Source: Diplolepis rosae (lineage: Eukaryota; Arthropoda; Insecta; Hymenoptera; Diplolepididae). From it: a DNA stretch of 64,000 nucleotides. A program made the position numbers and the translations under genes. The first letter of the stretch is position 1. Each line of letters opens with the position of its first letter. The stretch lies in the NCBI GenBank assembly GCA_030998225.1, contig JAPYXD010000466.1:8039001-8103000 (forward strand), in the 5' to 3' direction. Below the pieces are notes generated by a model. The model was not told the origin of the DNA and searched no databases. It saw only the letters and a list, made by a program, of their open reading frames with translations. Positions 34,475-46,170 of the stretch are shown in pieces.

Positions 34475-36972
34475 ACAATAAATTTTATTAAAAATAAAAA
34501 AACCTCTTTCTAAGCAAAACTTTATGCGGAATATGAACAAAATGTTGGGAAAAAATTTAGTAAATAGTATGTAAAGGACATATAAGACCGAGCGCAAAGT
34601 GCGAGATTCACATATTTTGGAACGCGAAGCGTGATGACCAACACGCACGCCCCAGGCGCGCTCAAATTTTTATTCTTGATGTAAATGTGCATATGGCTAA
34701 TGGATATGAAGTAAAAAATCGAGCGCGAAGCGCGAGTGGCATAATGAGGATGTGTTTCTTAAGGGTGATAGAGCCTTAAATAAATTGGATTTCCTCTTTC
34801 ATTTGAAACCATAAAAAAAATTCAGTAATTTTGAGAAAATTTAATTCACATTTAAAATATAATAAAATTGACTTGAGTTTTAGTATCAAATTACAAGAAC
34901 TAAACTTGTATGTATGCGAAGTATATAAGACCAAGCGCAAAGCGCAAGGTCTAAACAGAACGAAGCGCGGAGTGCGACGTTTCAATACTTCGGAGCACAA
35001 AGCGCGATGTTTAAATTCAAATTTATATATTACAGAAAAAAATATTTAATAATTATTTATTTATGGGATATCGACTTATATAGAATTTTATTTGATTATT
35101 TTTGATCTTTTAGAAAAAGAATTATGCTTATAAAAAGATTTGATGAAATTGATACTAGTTATTGCCGGTGAAACTGCTTTTATTAAGAGGAATTATAAAC
35201 ATGGAATATTCGATATGTACACATGCTTCAGTCACATGGTATGTGTCACGCATGTGTTAATCATAATTTATCTTGATATACAAAGTCAATATAATTTGTG
35301 TAAAATGCTTCAAGAAACAGGCTATAAGCTGTGCTCTTCTCTAGAAATAAGTTATAGATTTTAGAAACACTATGTATAAAAACAGATACACTTAATCTGA
35401 CTCAATTGGTACTAAATGTTGAATTCAATCAAATTAATTGTTTTCAATGGTCTTTCTTAATAATTGGGTCAATTAGAGTCAAAAGGATCCAATCATTTTT
35501 GTCTTGGACTCCTAATGAAAAAAACATCTTCATACATAAAATCCGTGAAGAATTTCGGTATTTTTTGGTGATTTTTTCTACTAGCGAGTCATAAAGTGCA
35601 TTTTATTGCGCCCTGTGGGGCAAAAAATATCCAATTTTTTACCCTTACTAAAAAAAAATTGTGTGCAACACGGGAAAAACATTTATTTTACTTGTGTGGT
35701 TCTTACCCTCGCTTTGCTCGGGCATCAAACTTCACACTCGTAAAATAAATTTTTTTCCCCTAGTTGCAAAATATACTACTTCCCATAAACCAATACCATC
35801 TCATTGATGATGAGGATGTGACAAATTTAATAATCACAAACTGATAGGACGATAAAAAAGCTTTTTTGTATTCATTTTTAAAAATGTTATTATACAAGAT
35901 ACAAAAAAACTGTTTTGAGGTTTCATTATATATAAATAATTGATCAATCATAATAATCATGTGTACTTCACTAGAAAATTGCATTAAGAAGCTACATGAT
36001 AAAATCTCAATTAAGTCGGATAAAAATTTCTCCACTTCTACTGCTTGCCGATTTGAAAATGTAGTTTTGAGAAAAACGAATTTAAAGTTTTGAAACTAGG
36101 TTTTCTCTATACAATGTAAAAACTTGTTGGTTGCGAAATTTTTTACCTTCATTTTGCAATACCAAAATAACGATTAAATATGTTTTCTAAGATCATAATA
36201 CGTCATTTAAGCAGAAAAACATCGAGTTTTCCAAAAAATTGTAGATAGGTGAACCCATTGAACAATAACATAATTTCTTCAGACCAATAATTCAATTTCT
36301 AGTATAAAACATGAGTTTGTTGGAATATTAAGATTTTTTTAAACTAGGGAAATAGAATTTTAGGAAAACAAAACTTATGTTAAATATAAGAATATATATT
36401 TTGCAAAACAGGCATTAAAGTAGTACTTTGAGCCCCTGTAGAGCGGCTGTAAGGTCCATTTACGACCAGCATGTTAATATTGTATCTGTTTTCTTCCTTA
36501 AGTCCTACTTTTGTTCCTTACGTCCTCTGGACAGTTGCGAGAAGCGGATTATATTTCCCCTATACAATTTTTCTTCTTGAAATTCGGGGGGCACAACCCC
36601 CCGGCAGGGGCTTTGCCCCCTGCACCCGCGCCTGGACCCCTCCACGCCCCGGCAATCCTTTCCGCCACCTTTCGTACCATTTTTATCAATATTATTGTTA
36701 TAACATGTTCCTATTACATCGAGTCGTAATTGGACACTCTCAATACCACTCTACAGACACTCGAAAATACTTCTTTAGGACATATTTATCAAAAGTATAC
36801 CATAAATAAAATATAGAACAATTACTATTATTGATTAAGGAAATTTAAAATCATCCTAAAATAATATTCTTATTCTATTTTCTCACAAATATATTAGCTT
36901 GATTTATGATAGGTGATGGGGGTAACTTCGGCACGATAACTGTATGTATATAGCAGCGATCTTAACTCACAG
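34475..36972. other. Non-coding interval with repeats
   Basis: 34.58-35.01 kb contains several GAGCGCGAAGCGCGAG-like palindromes. 36.58-36.65 kb has a C/G-rich hairpin (GGGGGGCACAACCCCCC then GCAGGGGCTTTGCCCCCTGC). The ORFs here have no recognisable product. Confidence 0.45.
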
Positions 36973-36980
36973 GCATTTAG

Positions 36981-37142
36981 CAGTGATCCCAGAACGTGGG
37001 AGCTGGCGGCCCCCACCATAGACCCCACCAGCTCATGGCTTCTTTCTCGCTCGACTGCCATACGTTGGTTGAATGAGGAAGACACAATGAGCTCGAGGCA
37101 TCTATGGTGGGGGCCGCCAGCTCCCACGTTCTGGGATCACTG
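36981..37142. mobile_element. 162-bp hAT MITE with perfect 8-bp duplication
   Basis: ~38-bp perfect inverted ends starting CAGTGATCCCAGAACGTGGG. Flanks are identical: GCATTTAG at 36973-36980 and 37143-37150. This is a textbook hAT-type non-autonomous insertion. Confidence 0.9.
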
Positions 37143-37534
37143 GCATTTAGTAAATTGGTTAGCGCATCAGAATATTCTCACTTTTGGGTTTAACTTGACG
37201 TTAACCATAGCGACTCTCATACAATCCGTTTAAAGATGAGTTTGATATTCAAATTTTTAATTTTTCAATCTTTTACCACTTCAATACAACTAGTGAAAAA
37301 TAAAAGTTTCTGTTTTATATTTTCACTATAATATTATTTCAAGACTGAATTCTTATAAATCGTGAATTTTTTATTTGCTACAATAATTATTGTGATTACA
37401 GTGTACTATACCATAAACAATAATTGTAGTGTTTCTATGGGGTCTTATTACTGTGATCAAAAGTATAATAATAAAGCGCTCAGAGGATCTAAATATAATT
37501 TTTTATTTAATATATTTGTGAAGAATAAAAGAAA

Positions 37535-37869
37535 ATGTCACTTCAAGAGAATTTCGGGGTTCTCCAGACGGAGGAAAATGAGGTTCGTAGACACTGTCCC
37601 GAAAATCCGGGCAGCATTTTCACAAATAGTCAATTGGCGAATTTTCCTGCGACTCCGAAAGCAATTCAAGAGAAGAGGGAGCTAGATTTTGATAAATTTT
37701 TGCCCTATGTGGGTGAATTTGGAATCTATCAAAAAATGTTGTTTCTGATGATGGTGCCATTTGGATTTTTCTTGGCGTGGGTGTATTTTACACAGATATT
37801 CATCACTTTGGTACCGCAAGAACACTGGTGCCGAGTTCCAGAATTAGAGAACTTAACAGTGGCAGAAAG
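37535..37869 (+). CDS. SLC22-type transporter, coding exon 1
   Basis: Start ATG 37535 is followed by a cytosolic N-terminus, FDKFLPYVGEFGIYQKMLF (the SLC22 N-terminal signature) and the first membrane helix (MMVPFGFFLAWVYFTQIF). Then comes the start of the large extracellular loop (EHWCRVPELENLTVAE). The donor is AAAG|GTATAC after 37869, phase 2, and it joins exon 2 to give AERLSLAIPP, as in the family. Members move organic cations, carnitine or carcinine across the plasma membrane. The closest feel is the insect carcinine-transporter/ORCT group, but the substrate cannot be assigned from three exons. A 5' UTR exon may lie upstream. Confidence 0.85.
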
Positions 37870-38014
37870 GTATACAATATTTTTGAAAACTACGTTATTA
37901 AAAAGTTCTTTTCCCTTGGTGTATTTTAGGGTCTTTCTGGTTTAACACCTAAAATTAAAAGTTACACTGTGCTATGTTTGCTGCATATAGATTAAACCTT
38001 CCTTTTCAATTGCA

Positions 38015-38395
38015 CACACAGAAAAAAGTTTTCATTGAATCAAAGAAAATGATTTGTTTGAACGACTTTCTTTGAATTTAAGAAATGATTTGCTTAAATG
38101 AAATAAAATTTGTTTGATTCAAATAAAATATCTTTGGACCAAATAAATATTTGTTCGAATCAAGTAAATTTCTGACTTTAATCAAACAAATTATATCTTT
38201 GGCCATATATCAATGCATTAATTTATTTGTTTTAATGAAAAATTAATTTGATTCAAACAATGATTTATTTTGTTCAAAGATATTTTGTTGAATCAAACAA
38301 ATTTTATTTGATTTAAAAAAATCATTCCTTTAAATCAAAGAAAGTCGTTCAAACAAATCATTTTCTTTGATTTAATCAAAACTTTTTTCTGAGTG
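38015..38395. mobile_element. Palindromic MITE, CAC...GTG family
   Basis: CACACAGAAAAAAGTTTT and AAAACTTTTTTCTGAGTG ends, CA on both outer sides, arms ~170 bp of AAT/CAAA-rich DNA. It resembles non-autonomous CACTA-type elements. Confidence 0.65.
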
Positions 38396-40248
38396 CAGTT
38401 GTCGCGCGGTTCACAGTGTGGGGTCCCGCATGGTCTCGACTATGTGCTGTAGCTTCGTTAATATTTCATATTTCAGTCTTAAATTCTTACATTATACTCT
38501 CAATATATTATACTTTCGAAATATGTGAAAAAATCGTATTTTTGAAGAACGAACACGAAACTACATCCTTAAAACTATCAAACTGTAACAAATTTTTTTA
38601 TAAAATTTACTATAGAATACGTAACTGTAACGAAGTTTTCAGTTAAATGTACCTGCATAAAACTTCAGTAACCCAAAACGTAGAATTATTCATGTTACAA
38701 GTTTCTGAATATCCAGATAAAAGTATGAGAATATTCAACAGTTTGTAACTGAAAATTAAGAAATTGTTCCTTAAATTTACTAAAAAGTAATTTTTTCCGT
38801 AATTTGTATATTTTGTCGTCAAAATTGTATTGTTGATTCCTTTAATAACGTTTTTGATATATAAATAATTTAAAATTAATGGATTGCAATTTGAAAGCAC
38901 TCTGAGAATAACTGAAAATAAATAATAAATTTGAAAACAAAATTTGTTTTTAAAAAATTCTAATACTTACCAATTGTGGATATTAATTTTTCAATTTCAA
39001 TTATTTTCATAGCAGTTCATCAAAGAAGAAACATTAGTAGAAACATAATAATTTTTTAAATTTTTTATTATATAAAATTGTTGCTGAAACAAGGCACAGA
39101 AATTTCTTACACGGCCCTGAAATTTTTATGGATAAACTGTACCTAACATTTTATACATTATGTTCAGCTATGTGTAGCGATAGAGTAATTTTTTGATTAA
39201 CTTGTAGGAAAGAAATATTAATTAGTTAAAATTTTTTATCAAAAAATCCTATATTAGCAACTTTTTTTTCTGTATTTATTAGATTCAAAATAAATCACTA
39301 ATGAGGCTTCCGATCAGAGTTGAAACGTCTAATTGACATCCAATTTTTTATTCATGACCCTACATTTCTTTTGTATTTCGCATAATTTGACTGAAAAATG
39401 AAATTTCAGTTTTTATATTTTGAATTTTTCTAAATACCGTAACTTTATTAATTGATATTGGATAAAAAGTATCATCAAGGTAACCCGTGTAGAAAAATCT
39501 TTTGGCGCTGGTCTGGATCAAAACTGGACCAACTAGACTCATATCTGGCGCAGACTAGACGTTCTAGCTAGTGGCTAGCCAGAAATTTTAGCTGCTTGGT
39601 GCTTTTGGACCGATTTAACTGATTGCTAGTAAATTTTATTCCAATATATTGTAAAATGCTCGCTTAAGGGCGTGTGATACTTTAGGGAAGTAGCAAGAGT
39701 TCATGTGAATAATTTGGTCCAATTTCTATATGTTTATATCTAAAATACATGAAATTTTGTTTTCAAAATTTGGGAAATGGTAGAGAAGATAGAAACGAAC
39801 GTAGATAGTCTACTCTTGGCTTGGCAATGAAAATAAAATTCCCGATATATTTTGCTAAAATTGAACTTCTTTTGAATTTCGAAACTAAAAGTAGTCTGTC
39901 TACGTCCATTTTTATCTTCTCTACCGTTTCCCAAATTTCGAAAAGAAAATTTTATGTACTTTGGACACAAACATGTTGAAGCCTAAAATCAATTAAATTT
40001 GCTAATTTTCCAAGTATCGCATGACCTCAATCCCAGAAAGTTATATTCTGTATTTTAGCAAGTGTCTCACTAAATTCAAGCTAGTGATTTGCTGATTTTT
40101 AGCAAGTGGTTCACTAAATTTTTGCAATTTGGTGTAACGATCGAAAAAAAGATAATTATTTTTCGGGTACTTTTTTACACAGTCACATTAGACATCTACA
40201 GCTTGATAAGCTCTTCAGGGATGGTGTAGGAGGTGGGAGAGGCACTTA
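38396..40248. other. Intron DNA with an inverted repeat
   Basis: 39750-39970 contains two inverse copies of a ~70-bp sequence (GGGAAATGGTAGAGAAGATA against TATCTTCTCTACCGTTTCCC), the same family as at 28.0 and 5.9 kb. Otherwise nothing recognised. Confidence 0.5.
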
Positions 40249-41226
40249 CCAGGGGTGTTAGTTAAAGTTTGCCGATTTTTTCAATAAAGAAAACACTTAA
40301 TTCTCAAGGGAATCTCAAAACTTTTTTATTCAAAGTATTGACCATTGGATTCTACACATTTTGCCCATTAAAATTGATAATTTGTTGTCGGTAGCGATCC
40401 GTATTCACCGTCTCACCAGGTGTTAATAACTCGAAGTACACCACACCACACTGGTCCAATCAAACATAGAGCATTTGTCTTACGGCTAAAGCGATTTGGC
40501 CTCGGAGTCGATGGGCCGACCTCACCAGGTGAAAGCCATGATTTTTTCTGCTTCGGGTTCTCGAAGTAAATCCATTCTTCGTCCCCCGTGACAATTCGAT
40601 GCAGAAAAGATTTCCTTTCGAACCGTTGAAGCAGCATTTCACAAATAGTTTTTCAATTTTCCATTTGTCTATCGTTCAGTTGGTGTGGTACCCATTTTCC
40701 ATACTTTTGGATTTTTCCCATGGCTTTCAAACGTTGGAAAATTGCTCCTCGGGTCACATTTAATGTTTGTGCCAATTGTTGTTGCAATTGTGTTGGGTCT
40801 TCATCCAATAACGCCTGCAATTCCTCGTCTTCGAACTTTTTCGCTGCACCAGGATGTTCATTGTCTGTTAAATCGCAATCTCCACTTTTCAATTGACGAA
40901 ACCATGTCTCACATATTCTAATCACTGGAGCATGTTCACCATAAGTTTCTACCAGTAATCGATGAGCTTCAACTGCTTTTTTCTTTTGATGAAATAAGAA
41001 AAGCAACGAATGCCGCGAACGCGATTTGCTTGGAACGAAACTCGACATATTCACTTAGGTAAACGACTATGATGCTATTATTTTGGCAGAATGTAATTGT
41101 GTATTTTTGAAGGTTATTGTCCATAGAACAATATGACATAGATGCCAAATCATAGAAATGTATATGTATATGTATCTCTAGCGACATCTATGAGTAAAAC
41201 CAGCAAATTTCAACTAACACCCCTGG
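40249..41226 (-). mobile_element. mariner, internally deleted copy (second lineage)
   Basis: Ends CCAGGGGTGTTAGTT and inverse, TA on each side (40247-40248, 41227-41228), 978 bp. The minus-strand transposase starts at 41054 or just inside it. It has an intact helix-turn-helix half, a TGA at ~40651 after RQMEN, and IVTGDEEWIYF with the first Asp. After a frameshift it stops at the equivalent of RQQIINFN, with the remaining catalytic residues deleted. Confidence 0.85.
40413..41054 (-). pseudogene. mariner transposase fragment
   Basis: Residues include FVPSKSRSRHSLLFLFHQKK, KKFEDEELQALLDEDPTQ and HRIVTGDEEWI. It is of the same general family as the other mariners but clearly a different lineage. 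One in-frame TGA, one frameshift and a deletion. Confidence 0.8.
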
Positions 41227-41228
41227 TA

Positions 41229-42190
41229 TACTAAGAGAGAGGCGGAATCAGTAACGAGTCTCACAGTTCAAGGTTAAGCAAGAAATATGTTACATTTATT
41301 GTTGATTCTCGTACAATTCGTTTCCTTCTGCGCTTATCTCCTGTATGGCCGCGTGGCCACGTAGGTGGGCGACACGGTCGTATTGGCAGTCTCCTGGTGG
41401 AGGGATCGTCCTCTGGCGGTGGTATTAGGTTCACCTTTAATGTTGGCCCTGTCCTGGCTGGCTTACGTGACGTTGCACAAAGGCTTTGAGACACGTGGTT
41501 TTCCTTGCCTGTTGAGGCAAACAGTTGACGCGCCGTTGGTCGGACGTGAGGCGTACTCTGGGCCTTTCTAGGACCTAAGCCTGGGGTGAAAGCTCCAGTG
41601 AAGCTCCAGTGGTGGTCGGCGGCTTGGTCGATACCGCAACGTCTACAGTGGCCCGGGTAGCACCGAGTTTCGGCGTTGGGCGGTATACCTGGGGTAGACC
41701 GTCCGCTGGGGCGGTTGTGGCTATTGCGCCTTAGCCTGGGTGGTGAGGTTCGTAAACTGCAGCCTCCTCTGCATCGAGGGGGTGACTCCTTTTGGGTGCC
41801 TCGGGACCAAGAAACATGGAGGCGCTCTCGTCGGCAGGGCTGGGGCTTCGATCTTTACCTTCCTTTCCGGGCCTTCCAAGCTTCTAGGCGCTTAGCGTTC
41901 CTCCAGGCGTGGAACGGGCCCTGACTCCGTTTCCGACGTTGCTTCGTTGGCACAAGCTGAGGGAAAAAAGGGAGACGTGTGAGTGACTGAGTTACCGTCT
42001 GCGCTGCCAGCGGCATAAGAGCATGTGTATGGTCTACCTTTATATCTCCGTGCCATAGTGTTCGAGCGACCTCTGCGGAGCATGAACGTCAACAGTAAAG
42101 CCTCACGAACCTGTCGGTTGCTTGCTGACATCTGCTGGACGTATTGGACAATTGGACATTGGATAATATTGAGTGGGTGTGACTTGCGAT
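41229..42190 (-). repeat. GC-rich island, possible solo LTR
   Basis: Base composition jumps to GC-rich for ~850 bp (41330-42160), unlike all neighbours. On the minus strand there is a TATA-like ATATAAAGG (~42045) and an AATAAATGTAACAT polyadenylation-like site near 41300, an LTR-like arrangement. No partner LTR or clear TG...CA ends were seen. An unrelated horizontal insert is possible. Confidence 0.3.
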
Positions 42191-42696
42191 TGAAGGTCAT
42201 CGTCGATTAACTGTTCGTGAACTAGAAAATGATCTCGGAATACCGAAAACTACTGTTTAGGAAATTTTGAACAAGATTTTAGGAATGACTCGCGTGTGTA
42301 CGCTGACTGGCTTTTTCACCACGATAATGCGCCAGCGCATTCATCGAATCTTGTGCAGCAGTTTCTGAGTAAATACAGTATCGCATTGCTTTGAAAACCT
42401 CTGTACCGTCCCGACATCGCCCCCTGTTACTTTTGGCTGTTAAAAAAACTCAAAAAACCACTCCAAGGACAGCGATTCGATGACAAAACGACGGTTGAAA
42501 ATAATGCGACGACCGTACTCAAGGCAATCCCTAAAAGTGAGTTCCAGGACTGTTTCGTAAAGTAGAAACATCGCTGGAACCGTGTTATTCAATCAATTGG
42601 TGATTACTTTGAAAGAAGCCATCCGCCCGATGACGAAGAATAACGCCAGCGCGGAGATATAAAGGTAGGCCGGATACTTTCCGGACAGACCTCGTA
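42191..42696 (+). pseudogene. mariner transposase remnant (third lineage)
   Basis: N-terminal RLTVRELENDLGIPKTT is joined by a deletion to DWLFHHDNAPAHSS (second catalytic Asp) and LKKPLQGQRFDDK. The 3' terminus GGCCGGATACTTTCCGGACA ends ~42695. Stops are present and the 5' end is missing. Confidence 0.75.
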
Positions 42697-42720
42697 TATG
42701 AATAAGTGAAATCTCTGATA

Positions 42721-43854
42721 TAACACATCACTCAATAAGTTTCCGCTCTGAGAAATAGATGGTACCAATATTGTCAAATCCATATGATTTCTGGATAGTA
42801 CCAACCTTCAAACTTTAAATGTCAAATTTTCATGACAATCTGACGTTTAGTTCAGAAGTTACAGAGGTTTTGGTAAAGCAACTTTTGTCATTTTCAAAAC
42901 AATGGATAAAAAAGAGTTTCGAGTGTTTATTAAATATTGCTTTTCAATGGGAAAACATATGACTTGATAAGCGTTATGGGGGCTTCGCACCAGGGAAATC
43001 AATAATCATCGACTGGTATGCCGAATTTAAACGCGGTCTTACAAACACCGATGACGCTAAACGTTCTGGTCGCCCAAAATCAGCAGTTATTCCAGAAAAC
43101 ATAACAAAATTCCACAAAATAGTTATGGGCAATCGTAAATTAAAATTGCGTGATATAACTGACACCTTAAAGATATCAAAGGGTAGTCTCTTTACAATTT
43201 TTCACAAATCTTTGAGGATGCGTGAGTTGTTTTCGAAGTAGGTGCCGCGTTTTTGCTCACATCACACCATAAACAACAACGCGTCGAGGATTCAGAGCGC
43301 TGTTTTGAGCTATCCAAATGAGGTAAAAGGGATTTTCTGCGTCGGTAAGTGACAATGGATAAAACAAGAATCCACCACTACACACCTGAAATAAAAAGAT
43401 CGTCAGCTGAGTGGACAGCAGCTGGTGAAAGCCGTCCAATGCGACCAAAAGCTCAACAAAGGGTTGGCAAGGTTATGGTATCCGCATTTTGGAACGCGCA
43501 CGGTATATTGTTCATCGACTATCTTGAAAAAGGTAAAACCATTAACAGCGACTATTACATGGCATTACTGAATTGATGGAGCGCAGAAATCAAGAAAGAA
43601 CGGTCTCACATGCAAAAGAAAAAAGTGCTCCAGGGGAAGTGATTTGGCTCCAATGAAGAAGGGATTGCCGAAACTGAAGTCTATTTTGAGAGCAAAGACG
43701 AATCATTCTACAAAAAAAGGCATTGGAAAGTTAGAAAAAGCGTTGAAATGAATGTATTACGCTTGAAGGAAACTATGTTGATGAATAAAGTCGAATTTCC
43801 CAAAAAAACTGTGTTTGTCGTAGTTAGACCGGAAACTTATGGAGTGGTGTGTTA
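42721..43854 (+). mobile_element. mariner, decayed full-length copy (fourth lineage)
   Basis: Near-matching ends TAACACATCACTCAATAAGT and the inverse of GGAAACTTATGGAGTGGTGT. The transposase starts at 42902 (MDKKEFRVFIKY), with RSGRPKSAVIPENI, HHYTPE, IDYLEKGKTINSDYYMALL and a C-terminus EGNYVDE reached by frame changes (TAA ~43786). Multiple stops and indels, plus loss of the HQDNAP box, make it inactive. Confidence 0.75.
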
Positions 43855-44105
43855 TGTTAGAGAAACTCCGAACATGATAAAAGTAGATGTATGATCGAGA
43901 CATGTCAGAAGTAAAACATGCAAAAGTTTTGTCGAGTACGAACCGAATTCAATTGGATATGTAGGAATCAAGCAACATTATTGTAAATGCCTTAATGGAA
44001 ACCGTACTGATGGTTGTTGCTCTCATGTTACCGCTGTTATATATTATTTGTCACATATCAGATACCTTTCAAAAATCGCCAAACCAGCAGAAATACTCAG
44101 TTCCT
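43855..44105 (+). pseudogene. SWIM-type zinc-finger fragment of a transposase
   Basis: Reads KSFVEYEPNSIGYVGIKQHY then CKCLNGNRTDGCCSHVTAVI, a C-x-C...C-x-H SWIM pattern, followed by YYLSHIRYLSKIAKPAE. This combination is typical of the C-terminus of a widespread group of insect DDE transposases. Only the tail survives, between two mariners. Confidence 0.55.
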
Positions 44106-44139
44106 TATGCATTACTCAAAACATAGCAGCTGTGATTCA

Positions 44140-44400
44140 TGACGATATCGACATCGACTGGTATGCCGAATTAAAATGCGGTCGTACAATTTTGCATGAA
44201 TCTTTGGGGATGCGTAAGTTGTTTTCGAAGTGGGTGCCGCGTTTTTGCTAACATCCGACCAAAAACAACAACGCGTCGAGGATTCAGAGCGCTGTTTGGA
44301 GCTGTTCAAGCGAGATAAAGAGGAGTTTTTCATGCGAAATGTGACAATGGATGAAACATGGATTCATAACTACACTCCAGAGTAAAATCGTTAGTTAGAT
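44140..44400 (+). pseudogene. mariner fragment, relative of the 42721 copy
   Basis: DWYAELKCGRT is fused by deletion to LGMRKLFSKWVPRF and then FMRNVTMDETWIHNYTPE in shifted frame. No termini are visible. Confidence 0.65.
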
Positions 44401-44494
44401 GAGTGGAAAATGTAGAGGGCTTTGCCTATTTTGAATTTTAAATAAAAAAATAAAACATTTTAAATTAAGGAATATTGAGTAAGACTTGATAATA

Positions 44495-45387
44495 TTGGAT
44501 CTATAACTTAATTCGTGCGGTTTGCTAAGAGATGGCGTAACTTGATTATTATTCCATCGTTCCAATATTCCGAACATGCGATGGAAAGCTACTGTCATTG
44601 TGCATATTTTTCAGTATATGTCATTAATTTGAAGCGTAACCAGCAATAATTTTTTTCACTCAAATATGTCAAACTTTGTGCCTGAAAAAATATTTTTGCG
44701 GGGAGTTCTTCTTCATTACTTTAATATGAAGAAAACTGCTGCCGAAAGTCATCGTATTTTAGTGGAAGTTTATGGTGAACATGCTCTAGCTGAGCGAATG
44801 TGCCAAAAGTGGTTTGCACGATTTAAAAGTGGTGATTTTTGCATGGGAGACGAAGAACGTCCTGGGCAGCCAAAAAAGTTTGAAGATGAAGAACTGGAAG
44901 CATTACTCGATGAAGATTGTTGCCAAACACAAAAAGAGCTCGTATAATCTTTTGGAGAGCAATAGCCGAAAAACGCCCGTAATATGCGACCAGACACGAG
45001 GGAATAATTTTCCATCATGACAACGCTCGGCCCCATGTTGATATTCCGGTTAAGAACTATTTGGAAAACAGTGGATGGGAAGTCTTACCCCACCTGCCTT
45101 ATAGCCCAGACCTTGCCCCTTCTGACTACCATTTGTTCCGGTCGATGCAGAACGCCTTCACTGTAATACGGTTCACATCAGAACAGGGTATCAAAAATTG
45201 GCTTGATTCTTCTTTACCGCCAAGCCGGTCCAGTTCTTTTGAGATGGAATCCACAACTTGCCAGAAAGATGGGAAAAAGTCATAGCTTCAGATGGGCCAT
45301 ACTTTGAATAATACTATTGTACATGTTTTTCTTAAATAAACGTTCAAATTTTGAAAAAAATCCGCACGAATTAAGTTATAGATCCAA
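44495..45387 (+). mobile_element. mariner (SETMAR-like), deleted copy 2
   Basis: Same termini as 33244-34472 with TA duplications (44493-44494, 45388-45389). The transposase start is at 44666. The middle is deleted at ~44945 so that QTQKELV meets AIAEKRP. HHDNARPH and HLPYSPDLAPSDYHLF survive downstream in other frames. 893 bp. Confidence 0.85.
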
Positions 45388-45389
45388 TA

Positions 45390-45825
45390 TCACAATCACC
45401 ATATGGGGAAAATTCGTCAAGTGTACCCGCCTAAAAACTTGTTGTCTCCGATTTCCTTGAGAGTCCGTGAAATTATTGTCCTTGTGAACCTCTTTTAATT
45501 TCCCTAAGAGAACGTCTCTAGTACGACGGGTTATCAATATACAGGGGCTCGAATTTTCAACCTTTTACCGCGCACGCTGATACTCAATCAACCATAACTT
45601 CTACAAAAGTTATCTAAATTAATTTTTTTATGCAGGTCTTGGAAACGTTTTTTTATCAGCTTTACGCTGGAAATGGTTTTAGATAAAAAAAATTATTTGA
45701 ACTTCATTTTTTAATTTTAAACATATTTTTGAGTTTTTCTCCAAGCGTGGCCGTTAATTTTCTTTCCAAAATTATGTTTAAAAAAAAGCTTGACTTTTTC
45801 CCTTTAAAATGAGCCATGGTCGAAA
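45390..45825. other. Intron DNA, nothing recognised
   Basis: No ORF or repeat identified. Confidence 0.4.
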
Positions 45826-46170
45826 GTGGGGCGAAAGAAATTGGTGAAGATATATATATCTCCACGAATTTGTGGTCGAAAGTGTCAAGGAAAAATGGAA
45901 TGGAGTATGGTTCTTGATTTTCGCAAATTAAAAAAAAGAAAAAATGGAGATTTGTATCTTCTACCTAATATAAACGATATAATTGATTCTCTAGGATCAG
46001 CGAAATATTTTTCAGTGTTTGATTTAGCTACCTGTTTTCACCACATAAAAATGGACTTAAATGCCTCTCATAAAACCGCATTTTCTACATCTCACGGTCA
46101 TTACGAATTCGATAGAATGCCTTTCGGATTAAAAAATACTACAAATTTAATTGTAAAAATAACTTCCTAA
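45826..46170 (+). pseudogene. Ty3/Gypsy reverse transcriptase fragment
   Basis: Reads MVLDFRKLKKR, LPNINDIIDSLGSAKYFSVF with the first catalytic Asp, and FDRMPFGLKN. It covers only the first third of a reverse transcriptase; the YxDD box and everything downstream are missing. No LTRs nearby. Confidence 0.75.

Noticed and set aside
37362..37685. 107-codon ORF overlapping transporter exon 1
   Set aside because: It is a shadow frame. The family signature is in the 37535 frame.
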